From contig JAWVZU010000038.1 in NCBI GenBank assembly GCA_033722075.1, forward strand, positions 1 through 20,018: 20,018 bases of DNA, written 5' to 3'. The stretch's first letter is position 1, and each line of letters begins with the position of its first letter. The position numbers and the translations under genes were made by a program. The stretch is from JAWVZU01 sp033722075 (GTDB lineage Bacteria; Pseudomonadota; Gammaproteobacteria; Xanthomonadales; SZUA-38). Below, piece by piece: positions 7,003 to 14,674 of the stretch. The notes beneath the pieces were generated by a model. It was not told where the DNA came from, did no database searches, and saw nothing but the letters and a program-made list of their open reading frames with translations.

Positions 7003-7745
7003 GACCCTGGGGCAAGATCGTCGGCGGCATCGCCGGCCTGTTCATGGGGGGTCCGATCGGAGCAGCGGTGGGCGTCGTGCTCGGCCATTCGTTCGACTCG
7101 GGCCTGGGGCCGCTCTTGATCGGCAGCGACCTGGACCAGCTCCAGCAGAGTTTCTTTCAGACCCTGTTCCGCATGATCGGGTACCTCGCGAAATCCGATG
7201 GCCGCGTCAGCGAGCAGGAGGTCGCCTACACGGAACAACTGATGACCCGGATGGGTCTGGGCCAGGAAGCCCGGCGCCGGGCGATCATCCTGTTCAACCA
7301 GGGCAAGGAGCCCGGCTTCGACTGGATGGCCGAGCTGCACCGTTTCGCTCGGATCAGCAGTGCGCAACCCCAGCTGCGGCGGCTGTTTCTTGAGATCCTC
7401 ATAGACTGTGGATTGGCGGATGGCCGGCTCCGGTCCGAGGCCCGGCGCATTCTCAATGCCACGGCACAGGCGTTTCAGGTTCCGCCTGCGGAGCTCGAGG
7501 CCATGCTGGGTGGGCGCCGCCGGGAACCGGGCGTGAGCGCGCCGGATCCCTACAGCGTGCTCAACGTGTCCTCCGGCGCTTCCATGGCCGAAATCAAGAC
7601 CGCCTACCGACGGCTCATATCGCGGCATCACCCGGACAAGCTGGTCGCCCGGGGCCTGCCCAAGGAAATGATGCAGGTTGCCGAGGCCAAGACGCGGGAG
7701 ATTCGAGCCGCCTACGACCAGATCCGGAAGGAGCGCGGCACCTGA
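6990..7745 (+). CDS. djlA: Co-chaperone DjlA, membrane-anchored J-domain protein
   Basis: The 251-residue protein has the DjlA architecture: a Gly-rich N-terminal transmembrane segment (about residues 8-32), a TerB-like helical domain (about 55-175), and a C-terminal J domain (about 186-250) with the invariant HPD at 214-216. The stretch HHPDKLVARGLPKEMM is typical of DjlA rather than of generic J proteins. DjlA stimulates DnaK at the cytoplasmic face of the inner membrane. I chose the GTG at 6990, which overlaps the cytochrome gene by 13 bases and gives an N-terminus of normal length. A weak GATCG-type purine patch is the only visible ribosome-binding site, so translational coupling is likely. 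Confidence 0.92.
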   Translation: MSEVRPWGKIVGGIAGLFMGGPIGAAVGVVLGHSFDSGLGPLLIGSDLDQLQQSFFQTLFRMIGYLAKSDGRVSEQEVAYTEQLMTRMGLGQEARRRAIILFNQGKEPGFDWMAELHRFARISSAQPQLRRLFLEILIDCGLADGRLRSEARRILNATAQAFQVPPAELEAMLGGRRREPGVSAPDPYSVLNVSSGASMAEIKTAYRRLISRHHPDKLVARGLPKEMMQVAEAKTREIRAAYDQIRKERGT

Positions 7746-7806
7746 TGGCACTTTGCGGTTCGCTGGAATACCCTGTGAACCTGCCGCAATCAGCTGTGAG
7801 GCCAAC

Positions 7807-8490
7807 ATGAAGCAACCGATCATCGCGCCGTCGATCCTCTCCGCCGATTTCGCGCGCTTGGGGGCGGAAGCGGAAGCGGTGCTGCAGGCGGGCGCCGACT
7901 GGATCCACTTCGACGTGATGGACAATCACTACGTGCCGAATCTGACCTTCGGACCGATGGTCTGCAAGGCCCTCCGCGCCTACGGTATCGAGGCCCCGAT
8001 CGACGTACACCTGATGGTCGAACCGGTCGACGACCTCGTCGGACGGTTTGCCGATGCGGGGGCGACCAGCATCAGCTTCCATCCGGAAGCCTCGCGTCAT
8101 GTGGACCGGACGCTGCAACTTATCCAGGACAGTGGCTGCGCGGCCGGGCTGGTCTTCAACCCCGGAACCCCGCTCACCTGTGTGCCCTACCTCCTGGGCC
8201 GACTGGACCTGATCCTGATCATGTCGGTCAATCCCGGCTTCGGCGGGCAGAAGTTCATCCCCAGTGCCCTGCAAAAACTTCAGGAAGCGCGCCGCATCAT
8301 CGACGAGTCTCAGCAGGCGATTCGCCTGGAGGTCGACGGTGGGGTCAAGGTCTCGAATATCGGCGAGATTGCTGCCGCCGGCGCGGACACTTTCGTCGCC
8401 GGCTCGGCGATCTTCGGTTCCGGCGACTACGCTTCAACCATCGGGGCCATGAAGCAGGCCTATCGGGACACGGTCAACCCGGTTGTGTAA
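7807..8490 (+). CDS. rpe: Ribulose-phosphate 3-epimerase
   Basis: Rpe interconverts ribulose 5-phosphate and xylulose 5-phosphate in the pentose phosphate pathway. The 227-residue protein is a single TIM barrel with the family motifs APSILSADFARLG, HFDVMDNHYVPNLTFGP, DVHLMVEP, ISFHPEAS, MSVNPGFGGQKFI and LEVDGGVK. These supply the metal-binding His and Asp residues and the two catalytic aspartates. The ATG at 7807 follows GTGAGG about 6 bases upstream; an upstream in-frame ATG at 7678 lies inside djlA and is rejected. In many gammaproteobacteria rpe is followed by gph and trpE. Here it is followed instead by the convergent sortase operon, and trpE comes about 6 kb later. Confidence 0.97.
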   Translation: MKQPIIAPSILSADFARLGAEAEAVLQAGADWIHFDVMDNHYVPNLTFGPMVCKALRAYGIEAPIDVHLMVEPVDDLVGRFADAGATSISFHPEASRHVDRTLQLIQDSGCAAGLVFNPGTPLTCVPYLLGRLDLILIMSVNPGFGGQKFIPSALQKLQEARRIIDESQQAIRLEVDGGVKVSNIGEIAAAGADTFVAGSAIFGSGDYASTIGAMKQAYRDTVNPVV

Positions 8491-8494
8491 CCGG
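8479..8494. terminator. Short perfect hairpin between convergent rpe and the sortase operon
   Basis: CCGGTT at 8479-8484 and AACCGG at 8489-8494 form a 6-bp stem with a GTGT loop that overlaps the rpe stop codon. It lies at the convergent junction, 20 bases from the end of the lipoprotein gene. There is no T run on either strand, so it may be a weak bidirectional terminator or an mRNA 3'-end stabiliser; the role is uncertain. Confidence 0.3.
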
Positions 8495-8513
8495 CGGGCC
8501 TAAAACGGCCGCG

Positions 8514-9149
8514 TCAGCTCTCCATGCTGCTGATGAACGCCTCGGCCTCGGCGATGGCGCGGTTCATGTCCACGATCAAACGATCGACCCCGTTCTCGAT
8601 GCCGGCCAGTTCGGTCTTCAGGGCCGCAACTGCCCGCGCGTTCAGGTTGTGTTTCAGGTACAGCACCTGATCGCGAAAGGTATCCAGCACCGGATCGAGG
8701 CGTGACTCGGCGCGTCGCATGGCGCGAATGAGGCGCTCGTAGCGCCGGCGGGTTTCCGCCAGACTGGCCGCACTGCTTCGGCGCAGTTCCCTGTTCGAGT
8801 ATTCATCCAGCTCGTCTTCCCACTCGTCGAACAAGGCCGTGGCCACATCCTGGACCTCGTCTATCCGCTCGCTGACCGCTTCCGCACGCGCTTCGCTGCG
8901 TTCGAATTCCGCCGAAAGATCGTCGTAGAGGTCTTCCAGGTCCCCGCCGTCGAAGCTGACCACCGAGCGAAACCGCTCCAGGGCGGACTGGAACTGCTCC
9001 TTGGCCTCCTGCTGGCTCTCCCGGGCATCGCCGATGCGATCGACGAGGATCTCGCGCTTGTGAACCCCGACTTTTTCCATGGCCCCGTAGTAGGCGCTGC
9101 TGCAGGCGCACAGGGTCAGCACCAGCGCCATCGTCAATGCATGTTTCAC
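8514..9149 (-). CDS. DUF2959 family coiled-coil lipoprotein
   Basis: The 211-residue product has a lipoprotein-type signal peptide with a lipobox around LCAC (Cys16), followed by AYYGAMEKVGVHKREILVDRI. The remainder is charged and almost wholly helical, with SFDGGDLEDLYDDLSAEFER, ALFDEWEDELDEYSN and LYLKHNLNARAVAAL. These are the conserved blocks of DUF2959, a family with no assigned function. Heptad-like spacing suggests long coiled coils. I chose the GTG at 9149 because it gives a compact signal peptide; an ATG at 9191 would overlap the sortase stop and lengthen the n-region. It lies 28 bases after the sortase gene on the same strand, so it is probably the third gene of the sortase operon. 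The mature lipoprotein would sit in the periplasm or outer membrane. Confidence 0.85.
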   Translation of the reverse strand: MKHALTMALVLTLCACSSAYYGAMEKVGVHKREILVDRIGDARESQQEAKEQFQSALERFRSVVSFDGGDLEDLYDDLSAEFERSEARAEAVSERIDEVQDVATALFDEWEDELDEYSNRELRRSSAASLAETRRRYERLIRAMRRAESRLDPVLDTFRDQVLYLKHNLNARAVAALKTELAGIENGVDRLIVDMNRAIAEAEAFISSMES

Positions 9150-9177
9150 GGAAGTCCCGCCGTTTTCCAACCGGGCC

Positions 9178-9822
9178 CTATTGTGGCGCATCCGGGCCGG
9201 TCACGGCCAGCGCATGGACCACGTAACGGAGTGGTCCCCCGGGGCTGATCGCGTCAAAGGGGTAGCAGGTCACCAGCGAAAGGTGGTCGTCTTCGGGCGC
9301 TAGCAGGAGGCTTTCACGTCGGCTGTCGATGATCCGGGTCGCGGCAACCCGGTAGATCCGCTCCCTTTCCGGCCCGGCGAGCAGCAGGGTGTCTCCGGAT
9401 CGCAGGTCCCCCAGGAACCGGAAATGGGTATCGCGGTGTCCGGATAGGACGACGTGTCCTGGAGCACCCGGGGAGGCGCTCGGGGCGACATGCGTCGGTC
9501 CGAAGGCCAGATTGCGTCCGCTGGCGTGCTCGAGCACCAGCTGGTCAATAGCCAGGCGGGGAACCCGGAGCCGCCCGACCGGCCGTGTGTCGGCCCAGGG
9601 CCAGGGGCGGATCTCGTTCTCACCGGCCCGAATCGCGATCCAGCTGCGGGCCAGGAGCGTCTGGGCCAACCAGGCCTTGGCCTGGATCTTCAATCCGTCG
9701 GCCAGCAGGAGGATTGCTGGGACAAGTAGCAGGAAAAAAAGGGCCCGGCGCCGCAGCGCCGGGCGACCCGGGTGTCGATGGACGGAGGAGAGAACCCGGG
9801 AAAGCTGGAGGCTACTGCTCAT
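9178..9822 (-). CDS. Class GN (marine proteobacterial) sortase
   Basis: The 214-residue protein has one N-terminal transmembrane segment (about residues 27-43) after a basic stretch, then a sortase beta-barrel. The catalytic triad is visible: His129 in VVLSGHRDTHF, Cys186 in LSLVTCYPF and Arg199 in GGPLRYVV. Sortases cleave a C-terminal sorting signal between Thr and the next residue and transfer the protein to an amine acceptor. This class occurs in Gram-negative Proteobacteria and is normally encoded beside its only substrate. Here the substrate gene is immediately upstream, and the sortase ATG (9822) overlaps its stop codon by 11 bases, indicating coupled translation. The acceptor in a Gram-negative envelope is not known. 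Confidence 0.95.
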   Translation of the reverse strand: MSSSLQLSRVLSSVHRHPGRPALRRRALFFLLLVPAILLLADGLKIQAKAWLAQTLLARSWIAIRAGENEIRPWPWADTRPVGRLRVPRLAIDQLVLEHASGRNLAFGPTHVAPSASPGAPGHVVLSGHRDTHFRFLGDLRSGDTLLLAGPERERIYRVAATRIIDSRRESLLLAPEDDHLSLVTCYPFDAISPGGPLRYVVHALAVTGPDAPQ

Positions 9823-11758
9823 CGCGCAGCCGTCCGCCGAGAACGCCGGCCAGCAGCAGCAACATCAACCCCAGGGTGACCCTCATGACGGTGCCCGCAT
9901 CGGTTTGCGGCAACGCCAGGGCGAGGGAAGATGGATTCGCATTGGTTGTGCTGTTGGGAGGCGAGTTTGCAATACCGGCACGGCGCAGTGCAGCCTCCCG
10001 CGATCGGGCCGGTGTTCGGTCGACGGCGACAAAGGACGTGTAGCGACTGACCAGCTGATGGGCGAGAGCGGTCTCGAGAATCTGTCCACGCACCAGTTCC
10101 GGATCGGCGCCGAGGCTCAGGTCGTCGCCCAGGCTCTCGATTTTCCGCCGGGCCCAAAGGGTTCCGATCGCATGGTGGGAACGAGCCTGCTTGGCGATCA
10201 GCGAGTCCTCCCAGCGATAGGCTGGGGTTGTTCCGCAGGCGAGGACCTTGCCGGAAAACAGCGAAGACTTCGCGGCAACGACCAGCGGCTCGCCCAGGTA
10301 GAGGTCCGGCAGTTGACGCGGATAGGCCTCTGCCTGCTGCGGCCAGTCGATACAGGTGTTGGTCATGGCCGGATGTTCCAGTCGGGTCAGCAGCCGGTCC
10401 ATCTTCTCGGCGACCTCGTCCAGCTTGCCGACGTAGGTGTAGCTGCCCCGTCCGAATTCGGCCGCCTTGCGCATGAAATAGGTGTTGGGTGCAGAGCCGA
10501 TGCCCACCGTGAACAGCCGGGCCCTGCCGAGCCGTTCCTGTATCCGCCGGAAGAGCGCGGTTTCGTTGCCGATGGCGCCATCGGTGACAAAGACCACCTG
10601 GCGCACAAAGCCGTCGGGCGCCTGCCCGGCAAGGGCGAGATCCAGTGCCGGGGCCATTTCCGTTCCCCCGTTGGCTGTCAACCGGTCGATCCGCGCAACG
10701 GCCTGGCCGACCGCCGACGGCGTGGCGTCGACGGGCGCCGCAAACAGGGCGCGTGCTTCCGAATTGAATTCGATCAGGTTGAAGCGGTCTTCCGGCTGCA
10801 GGCTGCCGACCGCCATGAGCAGCGATTCACGGGCCTGCTGCAGCGAGGCGCCCTCCATCGACCCGGACGTGTCGATGACCAGGATCAGCTCGCGTGGTTG
10901 CAGGCTGCGATGTTCGGGTGCCGGCGGGAGGATCATGAGCAGGGCGTAGGTGTCGCCGTCGATCTGCTCGCTGAACAGCGCTGCCTGGGGCGCGTCGCCG
11001 AGCCGGGGCTCCCAGATCAATTCGAAATCGCGGTCTCCCCGGTGCATGTCCTGCATCAGGTCGATCCGGTAGCGTTCGTCCAGGGTCTCGATTTCCACCG
11101 GGTGATGGACCGATTCGAGACGAGCAAGCTCGAAACCCGCATGCAGATGCACGCTCAGGTTCACCGGTGCCGCGACGGAACCGGCAACGGCGCTTGCTTC
11201 CGGCGAGTCCTCGCCATAGCGGGGCGTCTCGGTCATGGGAAACCGCAGGGAGAAACGCCCATCCCGGTATTCCAGGGTCTGGACGTAGCCGATCATGACC
11301 TGGATCTCGCCGCCGGGCGGGATGTTGGCCACCCGGCTGGTGAAGCGGTTGGGCCGCTGCTGGGAAACGAGGGAAGTGCTCTGGCCAGCCTCCCGGGCGG
11401 CGACGTAGGTGCGACGGGCTTCTTCCTTCTCCCGGATCTCACCTACGATGCGCCGCCCATCCACTTCGATCTGCATGCGATTCACCGCCGCCTGGTCCGG
11501 CAGCGGGAACGAGTAGACGCCCTCGACCCAGGTTGCGCCGGCGTTTCGAAAGGTCTGATTGATCTCGACTTCGGCCAGCATGCCGGTGACTTCGATGGAA
11601 ACCCGGGGACCCAGGGTCAGGGCGGGTTGGCCGCCGATCAGCAGTGCACCGGATCGGAGTTCGGCCTCATGCTGCGGCGCTGCCTCCAGGCGGCACACCC
11701 CGAGGGCAAACCATGCGGCGATGAGCAGCAGAACATAATCACGGTAGGAAACTCTCAC
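9812..11758 (-). CDS. Marine proteobacterial sortase target protein (VIT and vWA domains)
   Basis: The 648-residue protein starts at a GTG with AGGAGAAG directly upstream and has a signal peptide ending near LEAAPQ (residues 1-27). A VIT domain follows (about 35-165; NQTFRNAGATWVEGVYSFPLP, ANIPPGGEIQVMIGY). A von Willebrand A domain (about 289-460) has a complete metal-ion site: DTSGS at 296-300, Thr366 in GGTEM, and Asp393 in VTDGAIGNE. The C-terminus carries the sorting signal LPQTDAG at 616-622, a hydrophobic helix and a short charged tail (GGRLRDEQ). This is the architecture of the single substrate of the dedicated sortase system. By analogy with other VIT/vWA proteins it may mediate adhesion or matrix binding, but the family's function is not established. 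The long ORF upstream of the GTG is read-through of the divergent regulator gene and was excluded. Confidence 0.95.
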   Translation of the reverse strand: MRVSYRDYVLLLIAAWFALGVCRLEAAPQHEAELRSGALLIGGQPALTLGPRVSIEVTGMLAEVEINQTFRNAGATWVEGVYSFPLPDQAAVNRMQIEVDGRRIVGEIREKEEARRTYVAAREAGQSTSLVSQQRPNRFTSRVANIPPGGEIQVMIGYVQTLEYRDGRFSLRFPMTETPRYGEDSPEASAVAGSVAAPVNLSVHLHAGFELARLESVHHPVEIETLDERYRIDLMQDMHRGDRDFELIWEPRLGDAPQAALFSEQIDGDTYALLMILPPAPEHRSLQPRELILVIDTSGSMEGASLQQARESLLMAVGSLQPEDRFNLIEFNSEARALFAAPVDATPSAVGQAVARIDRLTANGGTEMAPALDLALAGQAPDGFVRQVVFVTDGAIGNETALFRRIQERLGRARLFTVGIGSAPNTYFMRKAAEFGRGSYTYVGKLDEVAEKMDRLLTRLEHPAMTNTCIDWPQQAEAYPRQLPDLYLGEPLVVAAKSSLFSGKVLACGTTPAYRWEDSLIAKQARSHHAIGTLWARRKIESLGDDLSLGADPELVRGQILETALAHQLVSRYTSFVAVDRTPARSREAALRRAGIANSPPNSTTNANPSSLALALPQTDAGTVMRVTLGLMLLLLAGVLGGRLRDEQ

Positions 11759-11950
11759 GACTTCTCCTCGGGTACGGGTTGACGGTAACCATGAGAAACT
11801 CTCGGCGGGGCACTTCTGCCGGTGACGGGAGTCAATCCCATGACGGGCGATGGCAAAGTTGTGGCAATGAACGTTCGCCTGGCGCGTTGCAGGCCGGGAA
11901 CACCTATGATTGCGACTGCCCGAGACAGCAACCGACACGGACAAATAACC
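11759..11950. promoter_or_regulatory. Divergent intergenic region between the sortase operon and its two-component genes
   Basis: This 192-bp gap separates the oppositely oriented starts of the target gene (11758, minus) and the response regulator (11951, plus), so it must contain the promoters or leaders of both operons. I see a TATAAT-like TATGAT at 11905-11910 correctly placed for the regulator gene, but without a good -35. There is also a perfect 8-bp palindrome GAACGTTC at 11869-11876, and three direct TGACGG motifs beginning at 11780, 11823 and 11841. The adjacent OmpR-type regulator is the natural candidate to bind here. No coding sequence is convincing in the gap. Confidence 0.6.
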
Positions 11951-12640
11951 ATGAGCAGAAGAATCGCGGTGGTCGAGGATGAGGCGGCCATTCGGGAGAA
12001 TTACCTGGCGGCGCTCAAGCGCTACGGCTACGAGGCCAACGGCTATCCTGATCGCACGAGCGCGCTCCAGGCCTTCGGCAGCCGCCTGCCGGACCTGGTC
12101 ATCATCGACATCGGGCTGGGCGACGAGGTGGAAGGCGGATTCGATCTGTGCCGTGAACTGCGCGCTCGCAGCCGCAGTCTGCCGATCATTTTCCTGACCG
12201 CAAGGGACAGCGATCTGGACGTCATCTCCGGCCTGCGGCTGGGCGCCGATGACTACCTCTCCAAGGACATCAGCATCCAGCACCTGCTGGCGCGGATCGT
12301 TGCCCTGTTCCGGCGGGTGGAGGCCCTGCGCTCGCCCGATCCCGAGGGGCAGCGCCTGGAGCAGGGGGACCTGACTCTGGAGATCGAGTCCATGGGCGTT
12401 TTCTGGAAAGACGAAAAAGTCCCGCTGACGGTCACGGAATTCTGGATGGTCCACACGCTTGCCCGTTATCCGGGCCATGTGAAAACCCGCGATCAGTTGA
12501 TGGACGACGCCAATGTCGTGGTCGATGCATCGACGATCACTTCCCACATCAAGCGCATTCGCAAGAAATTCGTCGCGATCGATCCCGCTTTCGATCAGAT
12601 CGAGACGGTGCACGGCGCCGGCTATCGCTGGCAGTCGTGA
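11951..12640 (+). CDS. pdsR: Dedicated sortase system response regulator (OmpR family)
   Basis: The 229-residue protein has an N-terminal receiver domain (about 4-120) with the acidic pair in VVEDE, the phospho-acceptor Asp53 in LVIIDIGLGD, Thr83 in FLTARD and Lys105 in YLSKDIS. A C-terminal winged-helix DNA-binding domain follows (about 135-229; LTVTEFWMVHTLARYPGHVKTRDQLMD, HIKRIRKKF, VHGAGYRW). It matches the response regulator of the proteobacterial dedicated sortase system in context and composition, hence the PdsR name. I chose the ATG at 11951; earlier in-frame ATGs would add 43 unrelated residues. Its stop overlaps the kinase start by 3 bases (GTGA). It probably controls the divergent target-sortase operon and its own operon, which is inference. 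Confidence 0.9.
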   Translation: MSRRIAVVEDEAAIRENYLAALKRYGYEANGYPDRTSALQAFGSRLPDLVIIDIGLGDEVEGGFDLCRELRARSRSLPIIFLTARDSDLDVISGLRLGADDYLSKDISIQHLLARIVALFRRVEALRSPDPEGQRLEQGDLTLEIESMGVFWKDEKVPLTVTEFWMVHTLARYPGHVKTRDQLMDDANVVVDASTITSHIKRIRKKFVAIDPAFDQIETVHGAGYRWQS

Positions 12641-14607
12641 CCCTGCGCCAGCAGCTAGCGCTGTTGGTGCTGCTCTCACTGGCGCTGCCGGTGATCGGGT
12701 GGCACTCGGTCCGGGAGATCGAGGCCGCCCTGCGGGAGTCCGAAACCCGCGCCCAGGTGGCGGTCGCCAGGGCATTGGCGAGGAGCGTGGAGGCTGAGGT
12801 CTCCTGGTCATCGGTGAACGCGCTTCGACTCTACGTCAACCGGGTGGCGCATCCGATGAGCGTTGACGGCTTCGATGACGACTGGCGCCCCTGGTTGGGT
12901 TCGGCGCAGGAGTTCGAATCCGGCCTCGGTCGACTGACCCTGGATCTTTCCCTGGCCAGCGACGGACGGCGGATCTTCGGGCTGGCGGAGGTCACCAGCG
13001 CAGCCGGCACCGATGCCCGTGACCAGTTGGTCCTCGTCCTAGCCGATGGTCAGACCATCCGGGTGCGCCGGGGGACACCGGAAAACGCCGAGATCGACCT
13101 GGCTGCAGCGGAAGATGTGGGCGCCGCCCTGGCAGCGGCCTGGGCGCGCGTCGATGCGACCACCTACCGGGTGGAGTTCTCCGTTCCGAGGTTGCTCGTG
13201 GGCGACGGGCTGGGCGTCGTCGCGGAAAGCCATGCGGTCGCGGTCGCGGCGATGGGGCCGGAGAGGGCGGGTACAACCCGCGATGGAGCAGCAATTCAGG
13301 TACCGATGGTCCATCGGTCACTCCAATGGTCCCGCCGGCTCGACGAGCTGGCGCCACCCGGTGCGCGGCTCTGGTTGCTGGATGACCAGGGCTGGGTGCT
13401 GGGTGCGGGAGGGCGTCTGTCCGCTGCCGCCGATCTCGGAACCAGCGGATGGGCGCGCCGAATCTACGAGTGGATCATCGATGACATCCCGCGTGAGACG
13501 GCCTGGCGTGATCCCAATGCGGACCTTCGACTGGACAGCAAGGCGATCGCGTTGGCGCTGCGCGGACAGCTCGGTGTCGCTCTGGCGGCGCCCGAGGCAG
13601 CCGGAACCGTGCTGGCCAGGGTGGCCGTGCCGCTACGGAGCGGCGGGCGGATTGCCGGCGTCATGCTCTACGAGACCGCCACCGAAGAACTGCTCCTGGC
13701 CACCAACCGGGCCTTCGCGGGTACGGTGCTCGCGTCTGCCGCTGCCGTCGTGTTGCTGGCCCTGGGGCTGCTCTGGTTCGCCGGCCGGCTGTCACTCCGG
13801 ATCCGGCGCCTGCGCGATGCGACGGAAGCGATTGGCGATGCGGAGCGGCCCCGGCTACCGGGCTCCGGGGACGGCGATGAGATCGGCGATCTGGCCCGCA
13901 GCTTCGAGAAGCTCCTGCATGAGCTGGGTGTGTACAACCGATACCTGCAGAGTCTGTCCGGCCGTCTGGCCCACGAACTGGGCACGCCGCTTGCAGTTGT
14001 TCGGTCTTCCCTGGACAACCTGCAGCACGAGAGCCTGCAACCGGAGGCGGCAAGGTACGCCGACCGGGCCCGGTCCGGCGCCGAGCGGCTGCGCAGCATC
14101 CTGCAGGCGATGAGCGAGGCCCAGCGGCTCGAGCAGGCTGTTGCCCAGGTCGATAGGGAGCGTTTCGATCTCTGCGACGTGATTCGCGGGTGTTTCGAGG
14201 GCTACCGTGCGGTGGCGCCGGACTTCTCCTGGAAACTGGAGCTGGTCCTCGACCGGTTCCCGGTCGCCGGTTCCCCCGAGCTGATCGCCCAGGCGCTGGA
14301 CAAGCTGGTCGACAATGCCCGGAGTTTCACCCCGCCTGGCGGGCTGATCAGGTTGTCCCTCGAGCCGAAGGGGCAGGGCGCGGTCGTTCGGGTGGCAAAC
14401 GACGGCCCGCAGCTCCCGGAAGAACTGGGGGGACGGCTGTTCGATTCGATGGTGTCCGTCCGCGAGGGAAGAGAGGGATTTCATCTCGGCCTGGGCTTGC
14501 ACATCGTGCGCCTGATCGTCCGGGCCCACGGCGGCAAGACCACCGCCCGAAATCGAAGCGACGGGCAAGGTGCCGAGTTTTCGCTGTGGTTTCCCCGCAA
14601 GGAATGA
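12637..14607 (+). CDS. pdsS: Dedicated sortase system sensor histidine kinase
   Basis: The 656-residue protein begins at a GTG overlapping the regulator stop. It has a transmembrane helix at about residues 5-22, a large extracytoplasmic region (about 23-358), a second helix (about 359-384), a HAMP-like linker (385-435), and a kinase core. In the core the phospho-acceptor is His446 in RLAHELGTPLAVVRSSL. The ATP-binding motifs are the N box with Asn560 in KLVDNARSF, ANDGP at 587-591, and HLGLGLHIVRLIVRAHGG. Residues about 74-205 (SVDGFDDDWRPW, then alternating strands) resemble the CBM9-like carbohydrate-binding fold, so the signal may be a sugar or a cell-wall fragment. That is inference. It is paired with the adjacent regulator. 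The trpE start follows 67 bases after its stop. Confidence 0.9.
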   Translation: MTLRQQLALLVLLSLALPVIGWHSVREIEAALRESETRAQVAVARALARSVEAEVSWSSVNALRLYVNRVAHPMSVDGFDDDWRPWLGSAQEFESGLGRLTLDLSLASDGRRIFGLAEVTSAAGTDARDQLVLVLADGQTIRVRRGTPENAEIDLAAAEDVGAALAAAWARVDATTYRVEFSVPRLLVGDGLGVVAESHAVAVAAMGPERAGTTRDGAAIQVPMVHRSLQWSRRLDELAPPGARLWLLDDQGWVLGAGGRLSAAADLGTSGWARRIYEWIIDDIPRETAWRDPNADLRLDSKAIALALRGQLGVALAAPEAAGTVLARVAVPLRSGGRIAGVMLYETATEELLLATNRAFAGTVLASAAAVVLLALGLLWFAGRLSLRIRRLRDATEAIGDAERPRLPGSGDGDEIGDLARSFEKLLHELGVYNRYLQSLSGRLAHELGTPLAVVRSSLDNLQHESLQPEAARYADRARSGAERLRSILQAMSEAQRLEQAVAQVDRERFDLCDVIRGCFEGYRAVAPDFSWKLELVLDRFPVAGSPELIAQALDKLVDNARSFTPPGGLIRLSLEPKGQGAVVRVANDGPQLPEELGGRLFDSMVSVREGREGFHLGLGLHIVRLIVRAHGGKTTARNRSDGQGAEFSLWFPRKE

Positions 14608-14674
14608 TCCTGAGCCAAATCGAGCGGCGAGGTACACCTTTTGGCGACGCGCCCTTCGGTGAGATGATGGGCGC

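Noticed and set aside
9389..11782. 797-codon plus-strand ORF opposite the sortase and its target
   Set aside because: It lies antisense to two well-supported genes, its translation is rich in Arg, Gly and Pro with no recognisable domain, and long antisense frames are common in GC-rich DNA.
11759..12811. Upstream extension of the sortase target ORF to a total of 999 codons
   Set aside because: The added part runs antisense through the response regulator. The GTG at 11758 has an excellent ribosome-binding site and begins a signal peptide.
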